Part shown: positions 48,301 through 59,693 of the stretch, piece by piece
How the letters are laid out: every line of letters begins with the position of its first letter
How positions within the stretch are numbered: the stretch's first letter is position 1
Assembly: GCA_027605045.1 (NCBI GenBank)
Contig: JAQFWX010000020.1
Span: forward strand, 496,001 to 560,000
DNA length: 64,000 nucleotides
DNA from: Phallus indusiatus
Lineage: Eukaryota > Basidiomycota > Agaricomycetes > Phallales > Phallaceae
Direction: 5' to 3'
The notes under the pieces: model-generated
Databases searched by the model: none
Told to the model about the DNA's origin: nothing
The model's input: the letters and a program-made list of their open reading frames with translations, nothing else
Translations under genes and position numbers: made by a program

Positions 48301-50637
48301 CTACATCGGACTCATCAGACCCGCAGGGGCTCGAAGGATTTCTATATTTCCAGGTGCGGGTAAAAACTCAAAGTTCTCAATCAATTCCATCAAAATGATT
48401 TGCATCTCCATTATCCTTTTTTCGGAAGTTGGGTGAGTAAGAAAAGACGAGACCACGAGGAAAGTGGTGCACTTACGCGAATTTCCAACTGAAATGACAT
48501 CAGACCTCATGATCATTATAACGAGTGCAAGAAAAGAACAAAAGGAAAGAAACTTCTCTGACCCAATACAACTACGATTTCCGGTACCAAATGTAGCACT
48601 AATAGCGTTAAAGTGAGCCAATCTGGATCATTCGGGATTAGAAGTTGCGCTCACATATTGCCAACCACTCCTACATTTGTATTATGACTACGATCATCAG
48701 CGTCAATAAATCTTTCTGGGCGCCATTCATCGGCGTCCGAGCCCCAAACAGATTTTAGCCTGGGGAAGTAATTCTAAGATATTGAAAAGAAAAGGAATAA
48801 GATGAGGTCGACAAACCTATTATAAGTCAGAATTCCGAAAAACATTTGTTGACCACGTTCAACCGGAATGCTTGTGATAACTTCGCCAGTCGTAGTTTTG
48901 ATGGGTTCGGATAAAGGTATCACCATGTCTTTCCGCATCTCCCGTATAATTCCGGGAGTAGTTGGATGAAAACGGAGAGTTTCCTTCCAAGTGTGCGTCG
49001 TCATCATTTTTGTAACCTCGGTGATTTGATATTCGTACCTTGATGATCGCATTGAGGTAATGCATGGCGTCCAAATCTGCCGCTGTTATTTCAATCTGTT
49101 TATTCTGGACAAGCTTGGCTCGCATAGAGGTAATTTCCTCTCTCAATTTGGTTTGATATTGCGGATTTCTTGTAAGTTCGTATAGAATCCAACTCATTGT
49201 TGTGGCAGTAGTCTCGTGTCCAGCGAAAAAGAATGTCCTGTTTATTTTTGATTATACCATCAACGTTCAATTTTCTGCGAAAATAACTAACGTGAGTTGC
49301 GAGAGAACTTGCGTCTTGCTGAGCCTGCTTTTAGGATTTTCCGACAGATTTGCACGGACTAAAATAACATACATGTTATCATTACTTGTAAAGATGATAG
49401 CGGTGATAAATACATACCTAAAATACTCATAAGGTCTCTGGAGCCTTCTTTCCCTTCACGATATAAAGTCGTTTGCTTCCTGACAATTTCATCAGCAACG
49501 GAGGTAACTACGCTCATGTAGCTTGAAATCCGTTTTAGACGCTTCGTAGGCAAATACTTCATAATAGAGAAAACAAAGTCCGGGGCTTGCCCAAGGATAT
49601 AGGCTATTACAATATCCTTGTCGCTCTGACGATAAAAAGCATCCGCCCTAGTAGAAAACCAGTCATTGCCAAATCAATGAAGAAAACTTCGCGGAAAGAC
49701 AAATACATAAGATTACTGTAAGCTCGAGCTAATTTACTTTCAAACCCGCCTTCACTGAGTGCTCCAAAGTCATAATCGGCGGCGGCTACCCATATGCATC
49801 AATGATCAAATGTAACTAGGGGTAGGAATAGGACACTGAACCGGCTCCAATAATATCCAGTGTAGTCAGAGAAAGCCATGTTTTCACATTGATAACATTG
49901 GAATCTGAATCCGTTGACGACTGTATTTGATCCTTAAGTCTTGAAACTAGCTGAAAGACAGTAATTATTGTAGATCATTCTCGCTGACGAAAGCTGACAA
50001 GTTGATACAACCTTTTGAGCCTTGGAGCGAAATAAAGGAATAAATTCCTTCAGAGCACTAGGCGAAAAAGCTGGCATAATAATTTTTCTTTGCTGGACGT
50101 GTTCTTCACCTGTATGAATCTCAGAAAGGGCTACATTCAATAAAGGACGCTGGAACTTGGACCTTCAACCGAAACTATACCCTTGCCCATTAGAAGAACC
50201 GTTCCGGCACGACCATGCGGCGTCTTCCCAACGTTAGAACCGTTTATATTGAAGAGGTAATGCAAAGCCTTTATGCCGTAAGTTGCACATAAACTAGCCT
50301 TCTAAATCGGCTTGTACCTTGGGATCAGATATGAAAAGCATTTTGCCCTAATTCGTGACATCAATCTCGAATTAACAGCAAATGAAAGCAAGCGGGTTTT
50401 CCGTACTCCTAGCTCAGAATGCATCTTAACGACATTGCCATACTGTTTCGTCCACGCGAAAGCCGCATCGCCAACTTCCCGCGATCGCAGCAAGTCAGGC
50501 AAGTTACCTGTAAGCCATGTTGAAGGCGGAGGACCCCGTATAGTATTGACAACCGAAGACCGCGCAACCAGACGCTTAAACAGATATTGACAAGCCAAAA
50601 ATGCTAATCCATACAGTATGAGGCCTTGAAGATCCAT
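48301..50637 (-). CDS. Cytochrome P450 monooxygenase
   Basis: Fourteen exons can be joined in one frame. An N-terminal membrane anchor (LILYGLAFLACQYLF) is followed by the proline hinge RGPPPSTWLTGN. Core motifs are EEHVQQRKIIMPAFSP (C helix), FFFAGHETTATT (I helix oxygen-activation motif), KETLR (ExxR), EWRPERF (PERF) and the haem loop FGTGNRSCIG, whose Cys binds iron. The haem loop is followed by a 12-nt exon (48488-48477, WKFA) flanked by normal introns. The C-terminus APAGLMSPM is typical of basidiomycete microsomal P450s. A TATATATA at about 50706 lies 70 bp upstream of the ATG. Substrate unknown; needs a P450 reductase in the ER. Intact. Confidence 0.92.
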
Positions 50638-52473
50638 AATCGCGGACCCTCTTTTCAGTAGTGGGAAAACTGGGAACGTAAGGAGTCGCCTGTCAAATGC
50701 TTGTATTATATATAGCGCCTGAAATAAAGCCTATTATTGGGCTCCAATGAAACAATGGCGTCTGTGTGCTTCTTATCAGAATCGTCACTGAAACACAAAC
50801 AACAACTTTACCGAAAGTGATAACATAGGAATTACACAATTCAAAAAACCTTCACTGACGCAGGTTCGACACGGTCAATCGTGATTCTCGGCGCTCGCTG
50901 GCAAGCCACGATTCCGTACCCGCAAGATGTGATTATTATTAGTGGTGATATTCGCATACGACATCACGGATTTGCATATCGATATCGTAACAAATATCTT
51001 GAGAAGATGAGCCGAATGCTCGACTGGGTCATTATTTTCCACATCCCGCTGGCCGTTCAAATTTTCGAGATCCGATAGGCGGGCTGTAGAAGGACACCGA
51101 TTTGTTAATATGTTTACGAACTGCAGGAGCTGTAGTCGCAGTCTAACAAATAACATGCGTCAACGACTGTCTTACACTTATGAAGATGGTCTTTGTCAGA
51201 CAATCCATTCGCATGGTGAAAACGGCGTACGAACATCATTCATAATCCAATCAGCCCAGTACTCTTTATGAACGCGAACCGGCTCAACGCAACTCATCAA
51301 CCAATCTTCTCTTCGTCTTTTCATCAACATCATAATATGATTTCTGGATAATATAGTCAACTGAGGCGTCGTCGATGGTCGTGCGGTGACACATCCTTAT
51401 TGACTGTGCAGTTGCTTGTTTGAAGGTCAAGTCGTATACGAGGGTCCTTTGGTACTTTCTTCAGCTGCTGAACGTGCTTTTCGTACATTGTTTTGCTCGC
51501 AGACTGAAGCGGTGCTAGCTTAGGAGACACGGATGTCTTTTTTTTTTCATGGAGGAACAGTGTGTTCTGTGTACCTTGTTGATGATTGCTGGAAATAAGA
51601 AGTGTTCGTGTTGCTTCTGATGTAACCAGAGTAACCGTCGCGTCGTAGTACCGAACAACGAATAACTGGCCAACGAGATACATACTAGTAGATGTGACAA
51701 GTGTGATGCGATATATGATACGCGTCGTATTACGCGACCTGTAGGCTCAGCAAGAGTCAGCATGCATCACCCACGTAATGGACTTTGAATCTTTTCTCTT
51801 TCCAACGAGTCCAGATTCTGCGGTGAATCTCATTAACCATCACCGTCTCATCTTCCGAAGCGGACTGACTGCGAATTGAGCTGTGGGGCAAGCGTCGAGC
51901 GAGCTGCGAACTGCAGAGAGTTTGTTGTACAGGACCACAAATCCGCAAACGAAATTCTATCGTGAACACACTTGGGGACACGTGCGCATAATCTGGATAA
52001 AGGCAAAGGCTATGAAAATTAAATGGTGATCTAATGACAATGTCTTAAACAGTTGATACTAACTTGTGTAATCTTTGATCCGGGTCAGGAATATGTATAT
52101 CTTTCTCCAATTTCAATTTGTGAAGTTGACTGATTTCCTTCCGTACAGAATCTCAGCTCTTATGGATGATCTAACATTGAGTTCTCGAGGTCAGATCCTA
52201 CCACACACTTCGGCTCGAGTCCCAAGGGTATACAGCCTAGGCAACCCGAAGCGCCAACTTCTGACTCCTGAATCAGCCAGCGCTGAACAAGTACACAGAC
52301 AATGTGCCTTAAAGGGTATAAGTGTCGACACATAAATAATTGCCTGGCTGCGATCTACGAACAGTCTATAAAGCAGGTGAGATCCGTAGCAAAAATTTAG
52401 TTTTCTCTTACTCTCCTCGTATTATATCTCCCGCTCTCTTCGGGTACAGGATTTGTTTCTTCGCGTTCCAATC
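50638..52473. other. Intergenic between divergent P450 and 7TM genes
   Basis: I see no supported gene in 1.8 kb. Open frames on both strands lack motifs and splice partners. Confidence 0.5.
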
Positions 52474-53948
52474 ATGACAGTAAACCTCACCCCCGGGCAA
52501 TTTCAAGGACTAGCGAAAGGAGAACACCCTTCTCTTGTTAACTTAGGTTGCCCCTAACTTAATTCGTTTTAAATGAACCAACTTACTTTCTCGTAGTATC
52601 TGCTTGTACTTTGATAACATGGGATTTTCTTGTGACTTTGTCTGAAGAGGCAAGATTCTCAAATTTCGCATCTAACTGCTATAGGCTAACAATGAGCCTA
52701 CTCCGACAGATCAGATTAGTTTGGAGGTGAATCACATTCCCGTCGTTATGTTCCATCTTTTTCATTGACAATACGAATACAATCAGATCGAAACCATCTG
52801 TCATTACAGTTGTTTTTCTCGTCATGCGATACCTAGCTCTCGGTACCCAATTGTACGTATGAACCGCTCTTTTCTTCTGATGTGGTTTCATGATTAGTTC
52901 TCTTAGCGTCAGCGTCGCAATCCTTTTATCAAATACCCCAGCAGCACATTCTACATGCAAGGCTTATATCTGGTTTCGGTCATTTAGTTCCGCGATCTTG
53001 ATTTGCGCCTCCCAAATAATACTGATCTACCGAGGTGAGGGTTGGACTACCGATGAAGTTTCATCTTTCATATTTTTTCTTTTCAGTTCTTGCCGTCTAT
53101 AATTGGAATTTCATGCTCCAGCTACTCCTGTGGGCTCTTTTTGTGGCGACGAATGTTTCCATCCTCGTATTTCTGATAATAGGTACATCGTCTTACACGA
53201 TAATACCAGATGCCTTCCCCGCTCTTAACCCAGTACTTGGGAGGTGTATCACATTTTCATATCCTAAAGCTCTCTCAATCCTTTGGTAAGCATTCTGCTA
53301 TATCAAAAAACATTCACCGTGACCGATAATAAATTCCTAGGATAACCGAGTTGATCTTCCAAAGCATTTTGTTCATTTTCATGTTTTCCAAATTCTCCTC
53401 TGTCTATTTTAATTTCCGCAACGCGGGAATACCCAAAGGACAGAGACAGGTGTCTCAGATTTATACTGTGTTCTTCCGAGATGGCGTATGGGTTTACGTG
53501 GTTCAGCTAGGTGGGTCGAACATCGTTTTTTTTTTGGAGGAAATGGATCCCATAAGTGTATCATTTAGTCAGTTTACTCCTCTGTGTTATATATAACAGA
53601 CATACAAGCTATTTGGGAATTGATTTTATATTGTAAGTGCTATAGCTTTAACTCGCTTTCATGATTCTGCAATCGTATGATCACAGTTGGCAGGTCACTG
53701 TATCAAGCATATGTGTAGGCGTCAATCCAATTTTACAGTAATTCAGATGGTCTTAATCTTTATTATATTAGTGCACTCGCTTGATTTTGAATCTACGTTC
53801 GTTAGGGCCTCAAGGAGTCGAGACTCGCGTAGGAGACGAAAGTATTGACCTTATGCCGGAGAGACAACAGCAGGGCAATGTGCGTGTGGTTGAAACATCG
53901 GAGACTAATACTCTGACATTTACAGCGCAGCGATTTAATAGTTCCTAA
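52474..53948 (+). CDS. Seven-helix membrane protein, DUF6533 type
   Basis: Ten exons (52474-52546, 52597-52649, 52710-52726, 52787-52852, 52907-53034, 53087-53285, 53341-53510, 53569-53632, 53687-53714, 53772-53948) give 324 residues. The first helix region reads WDFLVTLSEEIRLVWR, the hallmark of this large basidiomycete family. Further helices include SVITVVFLVMRYLAL, LQLLLWALFVATNVSILVFL and ELIFQSILFIFMF, then IYTVFFRDGVWVYVV and CTRLILNLRS before a polar Glu/Gln-rich tail. Members are orphan receptor-like proteins with no known ligand. The second intron (52650-52709) has a GC donor (GCAAGA), required to join SEE to IRLVW. The third exon has only 17 nt. Confidence 0.85.
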
Positions 53949-54188
53949 ATCTTTAGTCTAGTAGCTGTATCATAGTAGTGTTGGGTCCAGTTCGGTTCGA
54001 AACCGCGGAAACTGGTTTAAACCAACGGTTTGAGAACTGAACTCAAACCAGTTTGGAACTGGTTTCACTAGAGCAAATGTAGCTAGATTTCGTAGAATGA
54101 AAATAGCTTCCGAACTGTATAGTTCGGAGGCAGATCATCCACACACAAACATCAGTGACCTTTCCTGTGCTTCAACATTGGCCTAAAC
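53949..54188. other. Repeat-like flank of the transposon stack
   Basis: GGTTTAAACC-type dyads and AACTGGTTT repeats lie at 53995-54070, starting next to TAGTGTTGGG (about 53978), which looks like a hAT-type end. No matching right end was found. Confidence 0.35.
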
Positions 54189-54906
54189 TGTCAGGGTACG
54201 TGCTAGGACCATTAGGACTAATCTAGTACACTGTAGTGTGGCCGCGGTTCGGTTTTTGGACCGAACTGAACCGAACTGAACCGAAAAAAAGACCAAAATG
54301 AACCGATTTATCGGTTCGGTTCGGTTCGGTCTTTTAAACGGTTCGGTTCGCGGTTCGGAAATTTTTGAAAAATTGCTGAACCGATAGGAACCATTTCGAA
54401 CTGGTTCAGAAACCAATTCACATATTGCCATATAACTAGGTCAAAATGGTGAATTTTGTCGTGATTTTTTTTTTATTTTGGCTCTAGAGAGCTCAAAAAT
54501 TGCTCAAAATGGAAATAAAAAAATATGTCATAAATATTTTTCGAATATCTACAAGATAAGACGGGCGCTTAAATAAGCGCCCGTGTTACATAAGCAAAAA
54601 AGCTGTCCAAAATCATCTAAATTCATCGAAATCTAGAAAATTTCAAGTACTATTGTGAACCGGTTCGAACCACTGAACCGAACCAATAAAAACCGAACCG
54701 AACCGAACCAATGTAAAATGGTTCGGTTCAGTGAAATTTCCCGAACCGAACCATCGGTTCGGTTTTTGGTTCGGCAAAAAGGGTCAAAAAACCGGACCGA
54801 ACCGAACCGTGGCCACACTAGTACACTGTGCGTATAGTATAGACATATATGCTGACCTACGCATTATCATATCCATCATATGGTACCCGGTATGCCGGTC
54901 CGTGTT
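54189..54906 (-). mobile_element. LTR fragment of family 2, interrupted by a MITE
   Basis: Read on the minus strand, the parts flanking the MITE match the 3' half of the solo LTR at 61453-61848 and the fragment at 58075-58433 (CGGACCGGCATACCGGGTAC; CTATACTATACGCA). It begins TGTCAGGGTACG at 54189, the inverted form of the LTR end, and is cut off at 54906 by the next element. Confidence 0.65.
54234..54820. mobile_element. hAT-like MITE built of GGTTCGGTTC repeats
   Basis: The element starts TAGTGTGGCC and ends GGCCACACTA, an exact 10-bp terminal inverted repeat that continues imperfectly inward. It is flanked on both sides by GTACACTG (54226-54233 and 54821-54828), an 8-bp target duplication as made by hAT transposases. 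It has no coding capacity. The two ends are packed with CGGTT/AACCG units of opposite polarity, so the whole 587 bp could fold on itself. It sits inside an LTR fragment, so it inserted after that LTR. Confidence 0.8.
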
Positions 54907-55260
54907 TGTTAGGGCTACTCAGCTCAGACTAGAGGGAGGTGATCCTAAGTAAATATATTGAGAGAACTACACTACTCACCTAGAGGGAGGGGATCCTAAC
55001 TTCTAAGAGAACAAGCTTAGGGACCCTCACTCTAGGTACAGTGACTATATACATGAAAAACGGAGATACGGCGTGCAGCCCTGACACAACTAAGTGCCAG
55101 ACGCCTGAACCGAACCTAAGTGACGTGATGTCACGGGCATCATGCCAGGTACAAGCGCGCAACGCATGTGAGTAGAGAAGGTGAATTAGGGACAGAACGA
55201 ATGAAGGGAAGATAGATATAAAATACAGAAATGATAAACGAAATAGAAATAAAGTAATGC

Positions 55261-56059
55261 TGTCAGGGTACGCTACCGCCGTCTCTCATTTTCTTATTTA
55301 TTATCATCGGCTTCATTTTATTCCTATTCCATTTATCGTTCCCGTTGTCAGGGTACGCTACCGCGTCCCCTCATTTTTCCTTATTTATTATCATCGGTAT
55401 ATATTCCCCTATACTTTATTTATATTTCCCATATATTATTTCCATCCTCCGTTTGCTCCCCCCGTCTCTATTTCACTTTCTCTACTTGCGCGCGTCGCGC
55501 GCTCGTACCCGGCGTGACGCCGTAGGCGTCACGTCGCTTATGTTCGGTTCGGGCGTCTGGCACTTAGCTGTGTCAGGGCCGCACGCCATGTTATCGTTTT
55601 TCATGTATATAGTCGCAGTCCCTAGAGTGAGGGTCCCTAAGCTTGTTCTCTTAGGATCCCCTCCCTCTAGGTGAGTAGTTAGTTCTCCCCAATATATTTC
55701 TCTTAGGATCCCCTCCCTCTAGTGTGAGCTGAGTAGCCCTAACACCCGTATTTTACTTTTACTTTCCGTTTCCTTATTCTGTCTCTATTTCACTTTCTCT
55801 ACTCGCGCGCGTCGCGCGCTCGTACTCGGCGTGATGCCTGTGACATCACGTCGCTTAGGTTCGGTTTGGGCGCCTGGCACTTAGCTGTGCCAGGGTCGCA
55901 CGCCGCGTCGTCGTTTTATGTATATAGTAGCTGTACCTAGAGTGAGGGTCCCTAAGCTTGTTCTCTTAGGATCCCCTCCCTCTAGGTGAGTAGTATAGTT
56001 ATCATCCAATATAGTACTTAGGATCCCCTCCCTCTAGCCTGAGCTGAGTAGCCCTAACA
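55261..56059 (-). mobile_element. Middle solo LTR of family 1, inserted in the previous one
   Basis: Opposite orientation: begins TGTCAGGGTACGCTACCG and ends GAGCTGAGTAGCCCTAACA. It is flanked by perfect 5-bp target duplications AATGC (55256-55260 and 56060-56064). It is split at 55345/55745 by a third LTR. Confidence 0.85.
55346..55744 (-). mobile_element. Youngest solo LTR of family 1, inserted in the middle one
   Basis: A complete LTR of 399 bp with TGTCAGGGTACG...GTAGCCCTAACA ends, flanked by perfect target duplications CCCGT (55341-55345 and 55745-55749). Removing it with one duplication restores a normal LTR of the same family. Confidence 0.88.
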
Positions 56060-56114
56060 AATGCCAATGATAATAAATAAAGAAAAATGAGAGACGGCAG
56101 TAGTGTACTGTTGA

Positions 56115-56764
56115 GGACGAGAACGACTTACGAGGCAAACATGGGAATAGACGTCGTTTACCTGTGCTGCACAGCCCAGCACAATGAGCTAATTTGTGGT
56201 CAATAAAACTCGAATCTTGACATATGCGTGTGCCATGGACGAAGAAAGCATTGGAAATTCGCTACAAGACGATTCCGTGTTACGGAGTAGCAAATTAAAT
56301 GGGATTATTAAGGGAAGAATGCTCTAATCTCTTTAAATTCAATTCCGTCTTTCCATTTTCTCCTTTTCTTACAAATTTATGCCTATGCGAAGTGCTTTTG
56401 ACTACTTTTGACTAGTTTACATTTTATTTAACAGTTTTCTAAACTCCTTTTGTTCGTTTCCTTGTTTTCCTTGACATTTTGACCCTGGGCCGCGAAATCC
56501 GTAGTTATTTAGCTTAGTAAAACACTCTCCTCAAATTGTATATAAAAAGACGTCATTTTCGACACAGAATAACATCTCATTATCCCTTGTTTACACTCAC
56601 TAAAGCCCTCTTTTGCAAAAAGCTTCTCTTTATTCTCAAAACTACTCTACAATCTCTATCCTACACACTACACTGGTTCCCTCTCCGTCTCTGCCTACTC
56701 CTGAGACGCGCTCTTCATATTGGTGACCACCGCAGGGAACCAGTTTGTTTTGTGTTGTCATTTT
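56115..56764. other. Likely LTR or 5' leader of another retroelement
   Basis: TGTTGAGG near 56113 and CCTCAACA at 57189-57196 form an 8-bp inverted pair that may be the ends of a third LTR type interrupted by the family 1 LTR at 56765. ATTGGTGACCACCGCAGG near 56720 resembles a retroelement leader. This assignment is uncertain. Confidence 0.35.
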
Positions 56765-57160
56765 TGTTAGGGCTACTCAGCTCAGACTAGAGGGAGGGGA
56801 TCCTAAGAGATATATTGGAAGATAACTATACTACTCACCTAGAGGGAGGGGATCCTAAGAGAACAAGCTTAGGGACCCTCACTCTAGGTACAGCTACTAT
56901 ATACATAAAACGACGACACGGCGTGCGGCCCTGACACAGCTAAGTGCCAAGCACCCAAGCCGAGCCTAAGCGACGTGATGTCACGGGCATCACGCCGGGT
57001 AGGAGCGCGCAACGCGCGCGAGTAGAGAAAGTGAAATATGGACGGAGAGAATAAACGGAAGGTAGAAGTAATGCACGAGAAATATAAATAAAGTAGAATT
57101 AGATATATACCGATGATAATAATGAGGAAAAATGAGGGTGCGCGGTAGCGTACCCTGACA
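56765..57160 (+). mobile_element. Solo LTR of family 1
   Basis: Complete 396-bp LTR, TGTTAGGGCTACTCAGCTC...GGTAGCGTACCCTGACA. Flanks are ATTTT and GTTTT, a 5-bp target duplication with one mismatch. It has the same interior as 55346-55744 in the opposite orientation. Confidence 0.8.
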
Positions 57161-57205
57161 GTTTTACTTCACACGTCATCATTATTCCCCTCAACATCGT
57201 CTATT

Positions 57206-57784
57206 TTGTCTCGAGAAACAACTACACATCGTTACAACCTACGATCTAGGTCAAACCACCGTTCTCTACACCATGAATCCCCCGAGAATTTCCCCATTGT
57301 GTCCAACCAATCCCCAGACTCCCTTAGCACTCTTTCTTCGTTACCTACGCCCCCTACATTGTCTACAGCATCGTTCAAACTACCGTCTCTGAGTCAATCT
57401 TCTTTAAATCAGGAAAACACAGAACCGAGTAACAATGCACCCAGCGACCAAGCACTTATGGCGACAGCTAATCCAGTACCGCTGCCTACCAGGAACTCTG
57501 ACAAAGCCCCGCGTTTCGATGCGGACAGCCCTTTAACTCTTTGGGACTATTTCGTCGACTACGAAATCCTAGCCAACACTGCAAAGTTAGATGAAGTCAC
57601 GAAAATCAGGCAGTCCATTATTTACCTGAAACGAGCTGAAGCCGACTTTTGGGAGTCTCTGCCTGAGTACCATTCCGCAACGGATTGGGAAACATTCAAG
57701 AAGGCGGTATTGAAGCAATACCCTGGCTCTATCCCCAAGGACCGATGGACGCTCGAGGACTTGGTGTCAAGCGCCGTGTTCTGA
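57206..57784 (+). pseudogene. Gag-like fragment of an LTR retrotransposon
   Basis: The frame reads a Ser/Thr/Pro-rich leader, then a retrotransposon gag capsid-like segment (PLTLWDYFVDYEILANTAKL, then FWESLPEYHSATDWETFKKA). There is no clear ATG at the beginning (the first in frame is near 57458), and the frame is cut near 57765 by a repeat starting TGTCAAGCGCCGTG. It is a truncated remnant. Confidence 0.65.
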
Positions 57785-58074
57785 GCCTATCCCGGATAAG
57801 TCCGGTCTAGTACGAAGCACGTGTGTGTGGATAATGAGAGTACGGAGAGTACAGGTGTGAGGGACTTGGCTTCAGCTTGTATGCTGCGCCCACTCGCCCA
57901 ACTTCAGATATCCCTCGATTTCAGAGAACGAGAGAAGTACGTAGCTAGTACGCACAAGGCCGACATTAAGTACAACGATGAACTTAGATTGCCCAAGAGG
58001 TCTGACGACGACTGGGACTTGAACTACGTGCAAGTCCGCAACTAAGTACGGGACGAGCACGCAGAGTACTGTAA
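57785..58074. repeat. Repeat with partner at 58434
   Basis: Shares GGGACTTGGCTTCAGCTT and surrounding text with 58434-58560. It is part of the mosaic of elements that cut the gag fragment. No intact gene. Confidence 0.5.
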
Positions 58075-58433
58075 GGATACGATCGTTCAGCGGTGGAGAC
58101 TTAAGGATCAGACGTTATAACCCAGTAGTCCAATCTTTAATAACGCAAGGAGCTACTCTTGCGCGCACAGGTGTATATATATACATGAGTGGGCTATCTC
58201 TACCAATAGCGCTCAGGTGCTTTATCTACCAATAGGAAAGGAGGCAGTCGATGGCGAATGAGAAACATGAGTAGAAAGGAAGATGGTGACAGTATGAAGC
58301 ATACGGAGAAACGGGGAAAGTATGGGAGAATACGGGAGGATAACACGGACCGGCATACCGGGTACCGTACGATGGATATGATAACGCGTGGTCAGCATAT
58401 ACGTCTATACTATACGCACAGTATACTAGATTA
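58075..58433 (+). mobile_element. LTR fragment of family 2
   Basis: Matches 61453-61848 over most of its length (GTTCAGCG...GACTTAAGGATC, then TATAACCCAGTA, CGGACCGGCATACCGGGTAC) but lacks both ends; it is cut at 58434 by the next repeat. Confidence 0.7.
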
Positions 58434-59028
58434 GTGTCACGCGCCGTGTTCCGGGCGTCTGGGCGGAAGTCCGGGGAGTCCGGACTACGGAACAGAAGGG
58501 ACTTGGCTTCAGCTTATGTGCTGCGCCGGCTCAATCGACCCTGGATATCCCTTAATTTCGGACTAGAAGTCCGAGACAGCCCGGACAAGTACTGGGAGCG
58601 GACTTTAGACGAGATAGGTAAGAGAAGATTTGATTATAAAGAGTTTAACTGGGCTAGACTTAAAATAGACTTGAATATGACTTGATATTCAGACTGGGGA
58701 GCCCCAGACGAAGTCTGGAGGCTTTAAATACAAAAAGCTAGACTACTAGAACTAAAGGAGATATAACTAAAAGGAGACTAGTTGCACAGCACCAGAAACA
58801 TATCTGGCACTTGCTTTCTAATGCTCCGGACAGAATGTCCCCATAAGGAAATGTCCTAGTCCGGACGAAGTCCGGACCTTGGACTTACCGGACGTGGACA
58901 GAATAACGGACTACGCACTGTTGGACAAGTACTGACGCTCGGACTTGGCGGATATACTAAATATGGACGGGGTTTGGGCGCCGGACCTCGGAGAGGTCCG
59001 GATTGGGATCGGGTGGCACGAGGGTCGT
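58434..59028. repeat. TCCGGA-rich repeat block
   Basis: About 600 bp with more than ten GTCCGG/TCCGGA units, many in short inverted pairs such as GTCCGGACGAAGTCCGGAC. The left part is a relative of 57765-57920. No gene is supported. Confidence 0.55.
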
Positions 59029-59529
59029 TGTTAGGGCTACTCAGCTCACACTAGAGGGAGGGGATCCTAAGATAATATATTAAGGAGAATACTAACTACT
59101 CACCTAGAGGGAGGGGATCCTAAGAGAACAAGCTTAGGGACCTGTCAGGGTACGCTACCGCCGTCTCTCATTTCCTTGATTATTACCATCGGCATCACTT
59201 CATTTCTATTTTATTTATTATTTCCGTGTTTTACTTTTACTTTCCGTTTCCTTGTTTTGTCTCTATTTCACTTTCTCTACTCGCGCGCTCGTACCCGGCG
59301 TGATGCCCGTGACATCACGTCGCTTAGATTCGGCTTGGGCGCCTGGCACTTAGCTGTGCCAGGGCCGCACGCCGCGTCGTCGTTTATGTATATAGTAGCT
59401 GTACCTAGAGTGAGGGTCCCTAAGCTTGTTCTCTTAGGATCCCCTCCCTCTAGGTGAGTAGTTAGTATCTTCCCAATATATGTTCTCTTAGGATCCCCTC
59501 CCTCTAGCCTGAGCTGAGTAGCCCTAACA
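59029..59529. mobile_element. Two abutting family 1 LTRs in opposite orientation
   Basis: 59029-59142 is the first 114 bp of an LTR in plus orientation (TGTTAGGGCTACTC...). It stops abruptly at a complete LTR in minus orientation (59143-59529, TGTCAGGG...CCCTAACA). No target duplication flanks the second one, so the junction is likely a rearrangement or a later deletion. Confidence 0.7.
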
Positions 59530-59693
59530 GTAGAACAAGCTTCTACTCGCAGACTGGCCGTTTTTATCGACACTCGTTATCGAAAAATCGCGCTCGACAC
59601 CGACTATCGCAGTGTCGTATTTTTCCTTCGAGTCCCGTCTATAACCGACCCCTCTGCTCCATCTTAAAAACACCATTTTCCTTTCTCTCTCTC

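Larger units (their letters stand above)
54907..56114 (+). mobile_element. Oldest solo LTR of family 1 in the stack, split by a later insertion
   Basis: Starts TGTTAGGGCTACTCAGCTC and matches the intact LTR at 56765-57160. It is interrupted at 55260 by the next LTR; its last part (56065 to about 56114, reading CAATGATAATAAATAAAG) continues beyond that insertion. Its terminal bases are decayed. Confidence 0.75.

Noticed and set aside
53976..54110. Possible second hAT-like MITE beginning TAGTGTTGGG
   Set aside because: No matching right terminus or 8-bp duplication could be found; it may be a truncated copy.
54234..54430. GGTTCGGTTC array as a CRISPR
   Set aside because: There are no spacers; the units are contiguous and degenerate, inside a MITE.
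54907..59529. TTAGGG strings as telomere repeats
   Set aside because: They are single occurrences at LTR ends (TGTTAGGG), not tandem arrays.
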